Of a stretch of 64,000 nt of DNA, positions 56,567-64,000 are shown one piece after another. The stretch is taken from assembly GCF_018402035.1 (NCBI RefSeq), contig NZ_JAGYJN010000005.1, forward strand, positions 167,475 through 231,474, written 5' to 3'. Each line of letters opens with the position of its first letter. Within the stretch, counting starts at the first letter, position 1. Position numbers and translations under genes: made by a program. Below the pieces are notes generated by a model, which saw only the letters and a list, made by a program, of their open reading frames with translations, searched no databases and was not told the DNA's origin. The DNA is from Roseicyclus sp. Lineage in GTDB: Bacteria > Pseudomonadota > Alphaproteobacteria > Rhodobacterales > Rhodobacteraceae.

Positions 56567-57790
56567 ATGAAGCATGATACGGATATCTTGATCGTCGGCG
56601 GCGGGCTGAATGGGTGCTGCCTTGCACTGGCTTGCGCGCAGGCCGGGCTTTCCAGCATCGTGATCGACGCCCTGCCAGTCAAGGCGCGCGCCGATGTCGG
56701 CTTCGACGGGCGCTCCTATGCGCTGGCGCTGGCATCGGTCAGGATGCTTTCCGCGCTGGCGCTGTGGGATGATCTGGCCGACCATGCCCAGCCGATCTTG
56801 CAGATCAAAGCCTCTGACGGGCGGGCGGGCGAAGGGGCCGCGCCCTTCTTCCTGCATTTCGACAGCGCCGAGTTAGAAGAAGGCCCAATGGGCCATATGC
56901 TCGAAGATCGCTATCTGCGCCGCGCTTTGTTAGCGGCGATGGAGGCGCATCCTTCGATCACCCACCGCCCCGATACCACCGTCATCGCGCAGACGACCGA
57001 GGGGCAGGCAAGTGTAAGCCTCGCCGATGGCACCATTTTGACCGGGCGCATCTTGATCGGGGCCGATGGCCGCCGCTCGGCCACGGCCATGCGCGCGGGG
57101 ATCAAGCGGACGGGCTGGGAATACGGCCAGACCGCGCTGGTGACAGCGATTGCGCATGAATTGCCCCATCACGGGATCGCGCATCAATTCTTCATGCCGC
57201 CGGGGCCATTGGCGATCTTGCCATTGACCGGCAACCGTTCGTCCATCGTCTGGTCCGAACGCGCGCAAGATGCCAAGCGCCTGATGGCCGCCGATGACGC
57301 GGCCTTCCTTGCGCATCTGCGGCCACGTTTCGGGGATTTTCTGGGCGAGATCGCACTGACGGGCCAGCGCCACAGCTACCCGCTGGGCCTCAGCATCGCC
57401 AATGCTTTCGTGGCCGAGCGCTTGGCGCTGGTCGGTGACGCCGCCCATGGTATTCACCCGATTGCGGGCCAAGGTCTGAACCTTGGGCTGCGCGATATCG
57501 CGGCGCTGGCCGAGGTGCTGGCCGATGCGACGCGCCGTGGCGAAGATATCGCCTCCCCCTTGGTCTTGGAGCGCTACCAAACATGGCGCCGCTTCGACAC
57601 TGCCGCCTTGGCTGTCACGACCGATGGGGTGAACCGCCTGTTTTCCAACGATAACCCCGCACTCAGGGCGATCCGCGATATCGGCATGGCGGCGGTGAGC
57701 GCCATCCCAGCGCTGCGCCGGGGCTTCATGCGGCAGGCCGCCGGGCTTACGGGCGATCTGCCACGGCTGCTGCAAGGGCGCGCGCTCTAG
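56567..57790 (+). CDS. UbiH/UbiF/COQ6-type FAD-dependent hydroxylase
   Basis: 407 residues. FAD dinucleotide motif ILIVGGGLNGCCLALACAQA near the start, GADGRRSATAMRAG in the middle, and the second FAD motif ALVGDAAHGIHPIAGQGLNL, typical of flavin monooxygenases that hydroxylate the ubiquinone ring. The exact ring position (UbiH, UbiF or UbiI-like, or a broad UbiL/M-type enzyme) cannot be set by eye. Other ubi genes are not in the window. Confidence 0.9.
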   Translation: MKHDTDILIVGGGLNGCCLALACAQAGLSSIVIDALPVKARADVGFDGRSYALALASVRMLSALALWDDLADHAQPILQIKASDGRAGEGAAPFFLHFDSAELEEGPMGHMLEDRYLRRALLAAMEAHPSITHRPDTTVIAQTTEGQASVSLADGTILTGRILIGADGRRSATAMRAGIKRTGWEYGQTALVTAIAHELPHHGIAHQFFMPPGPLAILPLTGNRSSIVWSERAQDAKRLMAADDAAFLAHLRPRFGDFLGEIALTGQRHSYPLGLSIANAFVAERLALVGDAAHGIHPIAGQGLNLGLRDIAALAEVLADATRRGEDIASPLVLERYQTWRRFDTAALAVTTDGVNRLFSNDNPALRAIRDIGMAAVSAIPALRRGFMRQAAGLTGDLPRLLQGRAL

Positions 57791-57825
57791 GCGGCGATGC
57801 GCGTTCCGGCGCACCATCCGCCACT

Positions 57826-58011
57826 CTACTCCAACGCACGCGCCTCGGACTCGAGCATAATCGGAATACCGCCCCGGATCGGATAGGCCAGATTGGCCGC
57901 TTTCGAGATCAGCTCTTGGCGGTCCGCATCATAGCTCAGCGGCGCATGGGTGATCGGGCACACCAAGGCCTCCAGCATGCGGCGCTCGATGGTGACGCCA
58001 TCGTCGCTCAC
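57826..58011 (-). CDS. Trm112-family zinc-ribbon-like small protein
   Basis: 61 residues. The core [40 protein letters not shown] is the Trm112/UPF0434 pattern, although only one Cys is left of the possible metal ligands. Bacterial members often sit next to methyltransferase or LpxK genes; here the ATG overlaps the stop of the LON-domain gene by four bases, so the two are coupled. Confidence 0.88.
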   Translation of the reverse strand: MSDDGVTIERRMLEALVCPITHAPLSYDADRQELISKAANLAYPIRGGIPIMLESEARALE

Positions 58012-58652
58012 TGCATCATCTCTTCGGTCGTGCCGCCGCGCAGGGCAAACTCGATCAAAGTGACCAAAGTCTCGCGCCGCGTGGTCAGCGATGGTGCCTC
58101 AAGCAGGGCTTGCTTTTCCTCGGGGTCAAAGGGGCAGAGCATCGAAAGCGAGTTGATCATCAACTCATCCTCCGCCTCTTTCAGGCTGCTCCAATCGGTC
58201 GAAAGCGACAGCGCCTCGAAATAGCGGCCCAGCAAATCCAAAAAGCGGGTGCGGTCAAAACCGCGATCAACCTCGGTCGGGCCAAGATCGGCGGCAAAGC
58301 CATCCCATGAGACATCGCAGCGCCGATAGGGGGTGAACCCCCCCACCTCTTGGCGGATACGAAAGCGCGACATGCCCGACAGTGTGATCAGGTAGCGCCC
58401 ATCCTCGGTTTCCGAAAACTGCGTCACCCGGCCCGCGCAACCGATGCTGTGCAACCGCTTTTCGTCCGAGCCCGGCACCTCGCGCGATTGCACCATCCCG
58501 ATCAGGCGATGTGGCGTCTTGAGCGCGTCATCCAGCATCGCCAGATAGCGCGGCTCAAAGATATGCAGCGGCAGCCGTGCGCGCGGCAGCAACAGCGCAC
58601 CGGGCAGCGGAAACACCGCGATGGTTTCGGGTAGGTCGGCAAAAGACATCAT
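58008..58652 (-). CDS. LON peptidase N-terminal-like domain protein
   Basis: About 214 residues. Start chosen at the ATG at 58652; a TTG two codons upstream is possible. [40 protein letters not shown] and [20 protein letters not shown] are the Lon substrate-binding (PUA-like) domain; no AAA or protease domain is attached. Function of stand-alone members is unknown. Coupled to the Trm112-type gene downstream and 27 bases from the thioredoxin-type gene. Confidence 0.88.
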   Translation of the reverse strand: MMSFADLPETIAVFPLPGALLLPRARLPLHIFEPRYLAMLDDALKTPHRLIGMVQSREVPGSDEKRLHSIGCAGRVTQFSETEDGRYLITLSGMSRFRIRQEVGGFTPYRRCDVSWDGFAADLGPTEVDRGFDRTRFLDLLGRYFEALSLSTDWSSLKEAEDELMINSLSMLCPFDPEEKQALLEAPSLTTRRETLVTLIEFALRGGTTEEMMQ

Positions 58653-58679
58653 GGGCAACGAACTAGCCCCCCGCGCGGC

Positions 58680-59606
58680 TTAGGCAAAGATCAGCGACGA
58701 CAATTTCCGACGACCGTTCAAGGCAATGGGATCTTGTGGCTTGAGCGCATCGAAAATGGTGAAGAGCTGCGTTTTGGCCGCGCCATCATTCCATTCGCGA
58801 TCCCGGCGGAATAGCTCGAGAAGCTGATCAACCGCCTCTTGCACCTGACCGGCCGCATGCAGCGCCGTGGCATAGTCAAAGCGTGCTTGATGATCCTTCG
58901 GGTCTGCCTCAACCGCTGCTTGCAACTCTCCCAAGGGGCCAACATCGGCGGCTTGGCGGGCCAGCGCGATCTGGGCGCGCACCGCCTCAAGCTCGGGTGA
59001 GGTGGCGATGGCATCGGGGGCAAGGTTCAAGATATTTTCGGCCTGATCGATCTGACCCAAGGCCAGATGTGCCCGCGCAAGACCGCTTGTGGCGGCGACA
59101 TTCTCCGGCTCTTCTCCGAGGATAGCGGCAAAGGTCTGGGCGGCATCATCAATCGCACCCTCGGCCAACATCTGCTCGGCGGCCTCGATTGCCTCGGCCA
59201 GCCCATCATCACCGACAAGGGCGGTCAGGCGCGCGATGAAGTCCTTGATCTGCCCTTGCGGCACGGCCCCTTGGAACATATCGACCGGGCGGCCCTGATA
59301 AAAGGCGACAACCGTCGGGATGGATTGCAGCGGCAAGCCCTGTTGGGCCAAGGCGGCCGCAAGGCGCTGTTCGCGGTCAACATCGATCTTGACCATCTTG
59401 ACCTTGCCCTTGGCCGCAGTCACGGCCGCCTCGAGCATGGGCCCAAGCGTTTTGCACGGGCCGCACCATGTGGCCCAGAAATCGACGATCACCGGCACAT
59501 CGGCGCTGCCATCGATCACATCGGCCATAAACGTCGCCTCGGTGCCATCCTTGATCAGGTTGGCCGCCCCTGCAGCAGCGTTTTGTGTTTGTCCCAACTC
59601 CAGCAT
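58680..59606 (-). CDS. Thioredoxin-TPR protein of the CnoX (YbbN) family
   Basis: 308 residues. An N-terminal thioredoxin domain has an active-site WCGPC (Cys48/Cys51) within VIVDFWATWCGPCKTLGPML. TPR-like helices from about 150 on (LAEAIEAAEQMLAEGAIDDA, SGLARAHLALGQIDQAENIL, DYATALHAAGQVQEAVDQLL) complete the CnoX layout. CnoX-type chaperedoxins protect clients from oxidative aggregation and pass them to GroEL. Unlike the E. coli protein, which lacks a full CxxC, both Cys are kept. The gene is read with the LON and Trm112-type genes. Confidence 0.9.
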   Translation of the reverse strand: MLELGQTQNAAAGAANLIKDGTEATFMADVIDGSADVPVIVDFWATWCGPCKTLGPMLEAAVTAAKGKVKMVKIDVDREQRLAAALAQQGLPLQSIPTVVAFYQGRPVDMFQGAVPQGQIKDFIARLTALVGDDGLAEAIEAAEQMLAEGAIDDAAQTFAAILGEEPENVAATSGLARAHLALGQIDQAENILNLAPDAIATSPELEAVRAQIALARQAADVGPLGELQAAVEADPKDHQARFDYATALHAAGQVQEAVDQLLELFRRDREWNDGAAKTQLFTIFDALKPQDPIALNGRRKLSSLIFA

Positions 59607-59675
59607 CGCATATCTCCGTCACAGCTGCGCGCGTTCACGCCCTATATGCGGTCACATGTGCCGCGCGCCAAGGCC

Positions 59676-60464
59676 TCAAAGGTCGAATGTCGCAAAGACC
59701 GGCACATGATCGGATGGCCGCTCCCATCCGCGGGCGGCGCGCAAGATGCGGCTGCCATGCGCGGCATTAGCGATATCGCGGCTGGCCCAGATATGATCAA
59801 GGCGGCGACCGCGATCCGCACTGTCCCAATCCTGCGCCCGATAGGACCACCAGCTATAAAGCGGGCCTTGCGGAATATCGGCGCGGGTCACATCGACCCA
59901 GCCGCCTGCCTCTTGCGCCGCGTCCAGATGGTCAACCTCGATGGGTGTGTGGCTGACCACCTTCAAAAGCTGTTTGTGGTTCCACACATCATCCTCGCGG
60001 GGGGCGATATTCAGATCACCCACCAAGATCGATTTGCCCTGTGGATCAGACCCGAACCAATCGCGCATCTCGGTCAGGAAATCGAGCTTGTGGCCGAATT
60101 TCTCGTTGATCATGCGGTCGGGCTCATCGCCGCCTGCTGGCACATAGAGATTGTGGATCGTCACCCCATTCTCCAGCCGGGCCGCGACATGACGCGCATC
60201 GCCCTTGGCACAGAAATCGCGCTGCCCGGCATCGGCAAGCGGCAGCCGCGAGATGATCGCCACGCCGTTATACCCTTTTTGCCCGCGCGCCACGATATGG
60301 GGATAGCCCAACGCGGCAAAGACCTCGGCGGGGATCTTATCGACGGGGGATTTGCATTCTTGCAAGCACAGCACATCAGGGGCTTCTTCGGTCAAAAGCT
60401 TGCCCACCAGATCGGCGCGCAGCCGGACGGAATTGATGTTCCAAGTCGCAAGGGTAAAGGGCAT
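59676..60464 (-). CDS. xth: Exodeoxyribonuclease III
   Basis: 262 residues. AP endonuclease/3'-5' exonuclease of the EEP superfamily. Metal and catalytic motifs: FTLATWNINSVRLRADL, VLCLQECKSP, NLYVPAGGDEPDRM, ILVGDLNIAP and RLDHIWAS with the C-terminal SDHVPVFATF. The full set is present. It lies on the strand of the preceding genes, after a 69-base gap. Confidence 0.94.
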   Translation of the reverse strand: MPFTLATWNINSVRLRADLVGKLLTEEAPDVLCLQECKSPVDKIPAEVFAALGYPHIVARGQKGYNGVAIISRLPLADAGQRDFCAKGDARHVAARLENGVTIHNLYVPAGGDEPDRMINEKFGHKLDFLTEMRDWFGSDPQGKSILVGDLNIAPREDDVWNHKQLLKVVSHTPIEVDHLDAAQEAGGWVDVTRADIPQGPLYSWWSYRAQDWDSADRGRRLDHIWASRDIANAAHGSRILRAARGWERPSDHVPVFATFDL

Positions 60465-60548
60465 GGCGCGCGCTCCGCTGATCTTATCGGCTGTGGCATG
60501 GGTCTAATCGGCCAAGCCCCGGATGGCCAGCGCAGAGCGCAAAAGAAA

Positions 60549-60571
60549 GGCCCGAACCATCGGTCCGGGCC
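60549..60571 (-). terminator. Rho-independent terminator of the response-regulator gene
   Basis: GGCCCG and CGGGCC with inner ACC/GGT pairs form the stem, followed on the minus strand by TTTCTTTT. It lies about 75 bases past the response-regulator stop. Confidence 0.65.
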
Positions 60572-60645
60572 AGTCTCACAGGGAGGTAATATCATCAGAG
60601 TGACGCGCAACCGCTGGCTGCACCTTGATCTGGATCAAACCCGCG

Positions 60646-61332
60646 TCACGCCACCAGCCGGTAGCCGCCGCTTTCCGTCACCAAAAGGCGCACATTGGCC
60701 GGGTCGGGTTCGATCTTTTGGCGCAGGCGGTAGATATGCGTCTCCAGCGTGTGGGTCGTGACACCCGCATTATATCCCCAGACCTCGTGCAACAGCACCT
60801 CACGCGCGACCACACCATCTTGGGCGCGGTACAGATATTTCAGGATATTCGTCTCTTTCTCGGTCAGGCGGATTTTCTTGGCATCCTCCGTCTCCAAAAG
60901 CTTCATCGCGGGCTTGAAGGTATAGGGGCCAAGCTGGAACACCGCATCCTCGGATTGCTCATGCTGGCGCAGCTGCGCACGGATGCGCGCCAAAAGCACC
61001 GGAAAGCGAAACGGCTTGGTCACGTAATCATTGGCCCCTGCATCAAGGCCCAAGATCGTGTCAGAATCGGTATCATGTCCGGTCAGCATCAAGATCGGGC
61101 ATTTCACACCCTGCTTGCGCATCAAGCGGCACAATTCGCGCCCGTCCGTATCGGGCAGGCCCACATCAAGGATCACCAGATCATAAAGCGCCTCACGCGC
61201 GCGGGTCATGCCATCGGCACCTGTCGCGGCCTCGAAGACGTCGAAATCCTCGGTCATCACAAGCTGTTCGCTCAACGCCTCGCGCAGGTCATCATCATCA
61301 TCGACCAGCAGGATTTTCTTCAACGTCGCCAT
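60646..61332 (-). CDS. OmpR/PhoB-family response regulator
   Basis: 228 residues from the ATG at 61332. Receiver domain (1-120): acidic cluster LVDDDDDLREAL, phosphoacceptor Asp56 in LVILDVGLPD, Lys in NDYVTKPFRF. C-terminal winged helix (about 130-228): RLTEKETNILKYLYRAQDG, LLHEVWGYNAGVTTHTLETH and YRLRQKIEPDP. No histidine kinase is adjacent. A CenR-type envelope regulator is possible but not shown. Three TGTCAA boxes upstream suggest autoregulation. Confidence 0.92.
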   Translation of the reverse strand: MATLKKILLVDDDDDLREALSEQLVMTEDFDVFEAATGADGMTRAREALYDLVILDVGLPDTDGRELCRLMRKQGVKCPILMLTGHDTDSDTILGLDAGANDYVTKPFRFPVLLARIRAQLRQHEQSEDAVFQLGPYTFKPAMKLLETEDAKKIRLTEKETNILKYLYRAQDGVVAREVLLHEVWGYNAGVTTHTLETHIYRLRQKIEPDPANVRLLVTESGGYRLVA

Positions 61333-61373
61333 GGAAAGCTCCTTTCTCACGCCCTGTGATCAAGCTTGGCAAG

Positions 61374-61400
61374 TTGACAGGCTTTGACAAGCGTTTGACA
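61374..61400 (-). promoter_or_regulatory. Triple TGTCAA direct-repeat box upstream of the response regulator
   Basis: TTGACA occurs at 61374-61379, 61384-61389 and 61395-61400; on the minus strand this reads TGTCAA three times with a 10-11 base period. Tandem TGTCA-type half-sites at one-turn spacing are the pattern bound by PhoB/OmpR-family dimers. The box is 42-68 bases before the response-regulator start and also precedes divergent ribA. Confidence 0.55.
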
Positions 61401-61473
61401 TGCAATCTCACGCCGACGTGTCGTGATCAGGGGAAATGTTTCAAATCCTGCGCGGGCAAAGTATGGATGCGTC

Positions 61474-62565
61474 ATGAGCCTATTGCCAAGCCCAACGGAA
61501 ACCATCGCGCGCGCCCGGTCCGATCTTCGGGTCGGGCTACCTGTCGTGATCACCGATGGTGCGCGCGGGCTGTTGGTTTTGGCCGCCGAAACGCTGAGTG
61601 CCGCGCGCCTTGATGGGTTGCGCGCGCTGGGTGAGGGGGCGGTGGTGGCAATCACGCAGCGCCGGGCCGAAACGCTGAAAACCCCCGCCTATGACGGCGA
61701 TCTGGCACGGCTACGCCTGCCGTCTGCCATGGGGGCCGATTGGGTGCGCGCGCTGGCCGACCCTGCCCGCGACCTAAGCGATCCGCTCAAAGGCCCACTC
61801 ACCAGCCTGCGCGAGGGGGGGGCCGACCTGCACCGCCTTGCCTTGGGCCTGACCAAATCCGCCCAGCTTTTGCCCGCGATTGTCGCGCTCGAACTGGCCG
61901 ACCCCAAGGCACAGGCAAACCAATTGGGCGCGGCGCTGTTGCAGGCCGCTGATCTTGCACAAGATCTGGCACTGCATCACCCGCTCTTGCCCGTCGCCGC
62001 CGCCCGCCTTCCGATGGAAGCGGCCGAGGCCGGGCGCTTGCATATCTTCCGCCCCGAAAACGGCGGGGTAGAGCATTACGCCATCGAGATCGGCCGCCCC
62101 GACCGTAGCCAGCCGGTGCTGGCGCGGCTGCATTCGGCATGCTTCACCGGCGATGTGCTGGGCAGCCTGAAATGCGATTGCGGCCCGCAACTGCGCACCG
62201 CACTGGCCGAGATGGGCCGCTTGGGCGCAGGCGTTCTGCTCTACCTCAACCAAGAGGGGCGCGGGATCGGGCTGACTAACAAGATCCGCGCCTATCACCT
62301 GCAAGATCAAGGCTTTGACACGGTCGAGGCTAATCACCGCTTGGGCTTTGAAGATGATGAGCGTGACTTCCGCATCGGTGCCGATCTGCTCAAGCGGATG
62401 GGCTTTGACGCGGTGCGGCTGATGACCAACAACCCCCGCAAAGTAGCGATGATGCAAGCCGAAGGCATCACCGTGGCCGAGCGCGTGCCGCTGATCACCG
62501 AGACGGGGCGGCACAACGCCCATTACCTTGCGGTCAAACGCGACAAATCGGGGCATATGCTGTGA
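61474..62565 (+). CDS. ribA: GTP cyclohydrolase II
   Basis: 363 residues from the ATG at 61474. The C-terminal 200 residues are the RibA enzyme that opens riboflavin synthesis: RLHSACFTGDVLGSLKCDCG with the zinc Cys residues, LLYLNQEGRGIGLTNKIRAY and VEANHRLGFEDDERDFRIGA, and MTNNPRKVAMM. The N-terminal ~150 residues hold no DHBP synthase motif, so it is an extended monofunctional form as seen in Rhodobacteraceae. No FMN riboswitch is visible. Its TGA overlaps the next GTG start. Confidence 0.9.
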   Translation: MSLLPSPTETIARARSDLRVGLPVVITDGARGLLVLAAETLSAARLDGLRALGEGAVVAITQRRAETLKTPAYDGDLARLRLPSAMGADWVRALADPARDLSDPLKGPLTSLREGGADLHRLALGLTKSAQLLPAIVALELADPKAQANQLGAALLQAADLAQDLALHHPLLPVAAARLPMEAAEAGRLHIFRPENGGVEHYAIEIGRPDRSQPVLARLHSACFTGDVLGSLKCDCGPQLRTALAEMGRLGAGVLLYLNQEGRGIGLTNKIRAYHLQDQGFDTVEANHRLGFEDDERDFRIGADLLKRMGFDAVRLMTNNPRKVAMMQAEGITVAERVPLITETGRHNAHYLAVKRDKSGHML

Positions 62566-63074
62566 AATCGCGCGATATGGTGGTCACGCCCATGGGCCTG
62601 CGCTTTTTGGGACGGATGTTTCCCATGCGGCTTGGGCGCGGTGGCGTCACGCTGGACAAGCGCGAGGGCGATGGCGCGACACCGGCAGGCGTGCATGGCA
62701 TCGTGGGTTGCCTATACCGCCCCGACCGCTTGGCGCGGCCCTGCGATTGGGCGGTGCCGATCCGGCCCGGTGATCTGTGGTGCGACGATCCAAAGCACGA
62801 GGATTACAACCTAATGGTGCGCGCGCCCTTTGCGGCCAGCCACGAGGTCTTGCGCCGCGCCGATCCGCTTTACGATATCGTCTTGATCACCGATTGGAAC
62901 TGGCCGCGCGCGCTGCATAACGCGGGCTCGGCGATTTTCATTCACGCATGGCGCGGGCCGGGGCATCCGACGGCGGGCTGTATCGCGCTTGACCCCGATG
63001 ATCTGCGCTGGATCGTGGCGCGCATCGGGTTTCAAACCCGGCTGGTGGTGCCGGAAGGTTTGGCGGGGCGCTGA
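62562..63074 (+). CDS. L,D-transpeptidase family protein (YkuD-like)
   Basis: 170 residues from a GTG that overlaps the ribA stop. DKREGDGATPAGVHGIVGCL, AGSAIFIHAWRGPGHPTAGC and IALDPDDLRWIV carry the HxxxxxxxxxxxGC active site. No signal peptide is seen, so the protein may be exported by another route, act on cytoplasmic precursors, or be misread at its start. Coupling with ribA is structural, not obviously functional. Confidence 0.82.
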   Translation: MKSRDMVVTPMGLRFLGRMFPMRLGRGGVTLDKREGDGATPAGVHGIVGCLYRPDRLARPCDWAVPIRPGDLWCDDPKHEDYNLMVRAPFAASHEVLRRADPLYDIVLITDWNWPRALHNAGSAIFIHAWRGPGHPTAGCIALDPDDLRWIVARIGFQTRLVVPEGLAGR

Positions 63075-63077
63075 GCG

Positions 63078-63731
63078 CTAGTCATAGGCCCGTTCACCGA
63101 AAATCGCAGACCCCACGCGGATATGCGTCGCGCCAAGGGCGATGGCGCTCTCGAAATCAGCCGACATGCCCATCGACAGCCCGGTCAGCCCGTTTCGCGC
63201 GGCGATCTCGGCCAAAAGCGTGAAATGCAGGCTTGGCGCTTCCTCGACCGGGGGGATGCACATCACCCCCAATAGCGGCAGGCCCAGCGCCCGCGCCTGC
63301 GCGATAAACGCATCGGCATCTTCGGGCAGAACACCGGCCTTTTGCGGCTCGGCCCCGGTATTGACCTGCACAAACAGTTCGGGGCAGCTGCCCCGCTCAT
63401 CTGCCAGACGGGCAAACGTCTCGGCCAGCTTGGGCCGGTCAAGCGTGTGGATCACATCGAACATCTCAACCGCTTGGCGCGCTTTGTTGGTCTGCAACGG
63501 CCCGATCAGGTGCAGCTTGATCCCGTCAAAACGCGCTTGGAAGTCGGGCCAGCGGCCAGCCGCCTCTTGCACGCGGTTCTCGCCAAAGATGCGCTGCCCT
63601 GCCATCAGCACGGCCTCCACCCGTTCGGGCGGTTGCACCTTGGATACGGCAATCAACGTCACATCCTCGGGCTTGCGCCCGGCGGCGGTGGCGGCTGTCG
63701 CGATGCGGCTCTGAATATCATTCAATCCCAT
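63078..63731 (-). CDS. PLP homeostasis protein (YggS family)
   Basis: 217 residues. TLIAVSKVQPPERVEAVLMA with the PLP lysine, FGENRVQEAAGRWPDFQARF, LHLIGPLQTNKARQAVEMFD, VQVNTGAEPQKAGVLPEDAD and LSMGMSADFESAIALGATHI are all standard for the family. It binds PLP without known catalysis and balances vitamin B6 and amino acid pools. Complete. Confidence 0.94.
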   Translation of the reverse strand: MGLNDIQSRIATAATAAGRKPEDVTLIAVSKVQPPERVEAVLMAGQRIFGENRVQEAAGRWPDFQARFDGIKLHLIGPLQTNKARQAVEMFDVIHTLDRPKLAETFARLADERGSCPELFVQVNTGAEPQKAGVLPEDADAFIAQARALGLPLLGVMCIPPVEEAPSLHFTLLAEIAARNGLTGLSMGMSADFESAIALGATHIRVGSAIFGERAYD

Positions 63732-63753
63732 GGCAACAGCTTAGGCCAAAAGA

Positions 63754-63780
63754 AAAGAGCGGGCGCAAGGCCCGCTCTTT
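63754..63780 (-). terminator. Rho-independent terminator of the porin gene
   Basis: AAAGAGCGGGC and GCCCGCTCTTT form an 11-bp stem around a GCAAG loop, followed on the minus strand by TCTTTT. It lies between the porin region and the YggS gene, both read leftwards. Confidence 0.75.
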
Positions 63781-63802
63781 CCAAAACGATGATCCGGTTG
63801 GA

Positions 63803-63910
63803 TCAGAAGGACATGGTCAGACCAAGATCCCACACATCCGCACGTGCTGCGGCACCGGGACGGTCGACACTGCCGACAGCCGCCGGGGTTATAGCCAATC
63901 CTGGGTAGGA
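63803..63910 (-). pseudogene. Second porin-type C-terminal fragment
   Basis: Directly after the porin stop (TAA at 63911-63913) the same frame runs on for 35 codons to TGA at 63803-63805. The last residues ADVWDLGLTMSF match the C-terminal strand pattern of outer-membrane proteins (alternating hydrophobics with a terminal Phe) and mirror DRWDFGVAMKF of the preceding gene. It has no start codon of its own with family character. It looks like the tail left by a tandem porin duplication. Confidence 0.55.
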
Positions 63911-64000
63911 TTAGAACTTCATTGCGACGCCGAAATCCCAGCGATCGACATTGTTGACTTCGCCAACACCGCCGGCGAGCGTTACACCGCCACCAAGATT
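63911..64000 (-). CDS. Outer-membrane porin, C-terminal end (gene runs out of the window)
   Basis: The visible 29 residues end GEVNNVDRWDFGVAMKF, with amphipathic alternation and a C-terminal Phe, the signal recognised by BamA. This fits the Rhodobacteraceae general porin family. The rest of the gene lies to the right of the window. A strong hairpin follows downstream. Confidence 0.65.
   Translation of the reverse strand, partial: NLGGGVTLAGGVGEVNNVDRWDFGVAMKF

Noticed and set aside
61441..61473. FMN riboswitch sought upstream of ribA
   Set aside because: The gap is short and lacks the conserved FMN-aptamer blocks; only the TTGACA repeats stand out.

Overview
The window is chromosomal DNA from an alphaproteobacterium, most likely a member of the Rhodobacteraceae (Roseobacter/Rhodobacter group). 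The support is high-G+C coding sequence with strong third-position bias, rsmB - heparinase II/III-like - purH and rpmI-rplT / pheS-pheT gene order, a DUF3035-type lipoprotein next to lspA and M16 peptidases, an SdhAF4 homologue, and divergent ald/Lrp genes. Almost all of it is core housekeeping sequence. No rRNA operon, CRISPR array, transposase or integrase was found.

Layout. 1-2.9 kb: a GspC/PilP-like membrane protein facing a CaiB-type CoA-transferase. 2.93-7.14 kb: a small AT-rich genomic island in the 3' half of an elongator tRNA-Met gene, bounded by a perfect 45-bp direct repeat. Its cargo is a six-helix membrane protein, a small winged-helix regulator with a paired operator, a pectinacetylesterase/Notum-like esterase and a lipoprotein with FG-GAP/VCBS-type calcium motifs. 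It carries no integrase, and a diverged second tRNA-Met remnant lies inside it. 7.2-17.2 kb: Lrp/ald, mscL, pheT (frameshifted) and pheS, a methyltransferase, rplT-rpmI and pyk. 17.4-25.2 kb: N-formylglutamate amidohydrolase, DUF1244, an RluA-type synthase, an aldehyde dehydrogenase, an L,D-transpeptidase, pnp and rpsO. 25.6-31.9 kb: an RTX protein that interrupts the usual rbfA-truB-rpsO-pnp series, a fluoroacetate-dehalogenase-like hydrolase, truB, rbfA, dapB and SdhAF4. 32-43.9 kb: a long plus-strand run of rsmB, a heparinase-like gene split by an amber codon, purH, lspA, a lipoprotein, paired M16 peptidases, mutL and rmuC. 44-64 kb: thiolase, a STAS/HATPase partner-switch pair, a gamma-glutamyltransferase-like enzyme, rhodanese, hspQ, lolA, ftsK, aminotransferase, amidase, a UbiH-type hydroxylase, a CnoX-like thioredoxin, xth, an OmpR-type regulator, ribA, a second L,D-transpeptidase, the YggS protein, and the 3' end of a porin gene followed by a second porin tail.

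How the genes relate. Translation and RNA genes (pheST, rplT/rpmI, rpsO, pnp, truB, rbfA, rsmB, rluA) and cell-envelope genes (mscL, lspA, lolA, two L,D-transpeptidases, an SLT-type lipoprotein, ftsK, porin) dominate. Several neighbours are coupled by 4-nt stop/start overlaps. The most unusual part is the tRNA-Met island. Next come small-scale anomalies: two disrupted reading frames, twin palindromes beside pheT, a triple TGTCAA box upstream of the response regulator, and tandem porin C-termini. The two disrupted frames could be sequencing errors, and this cannot be decided from the sequence alone.
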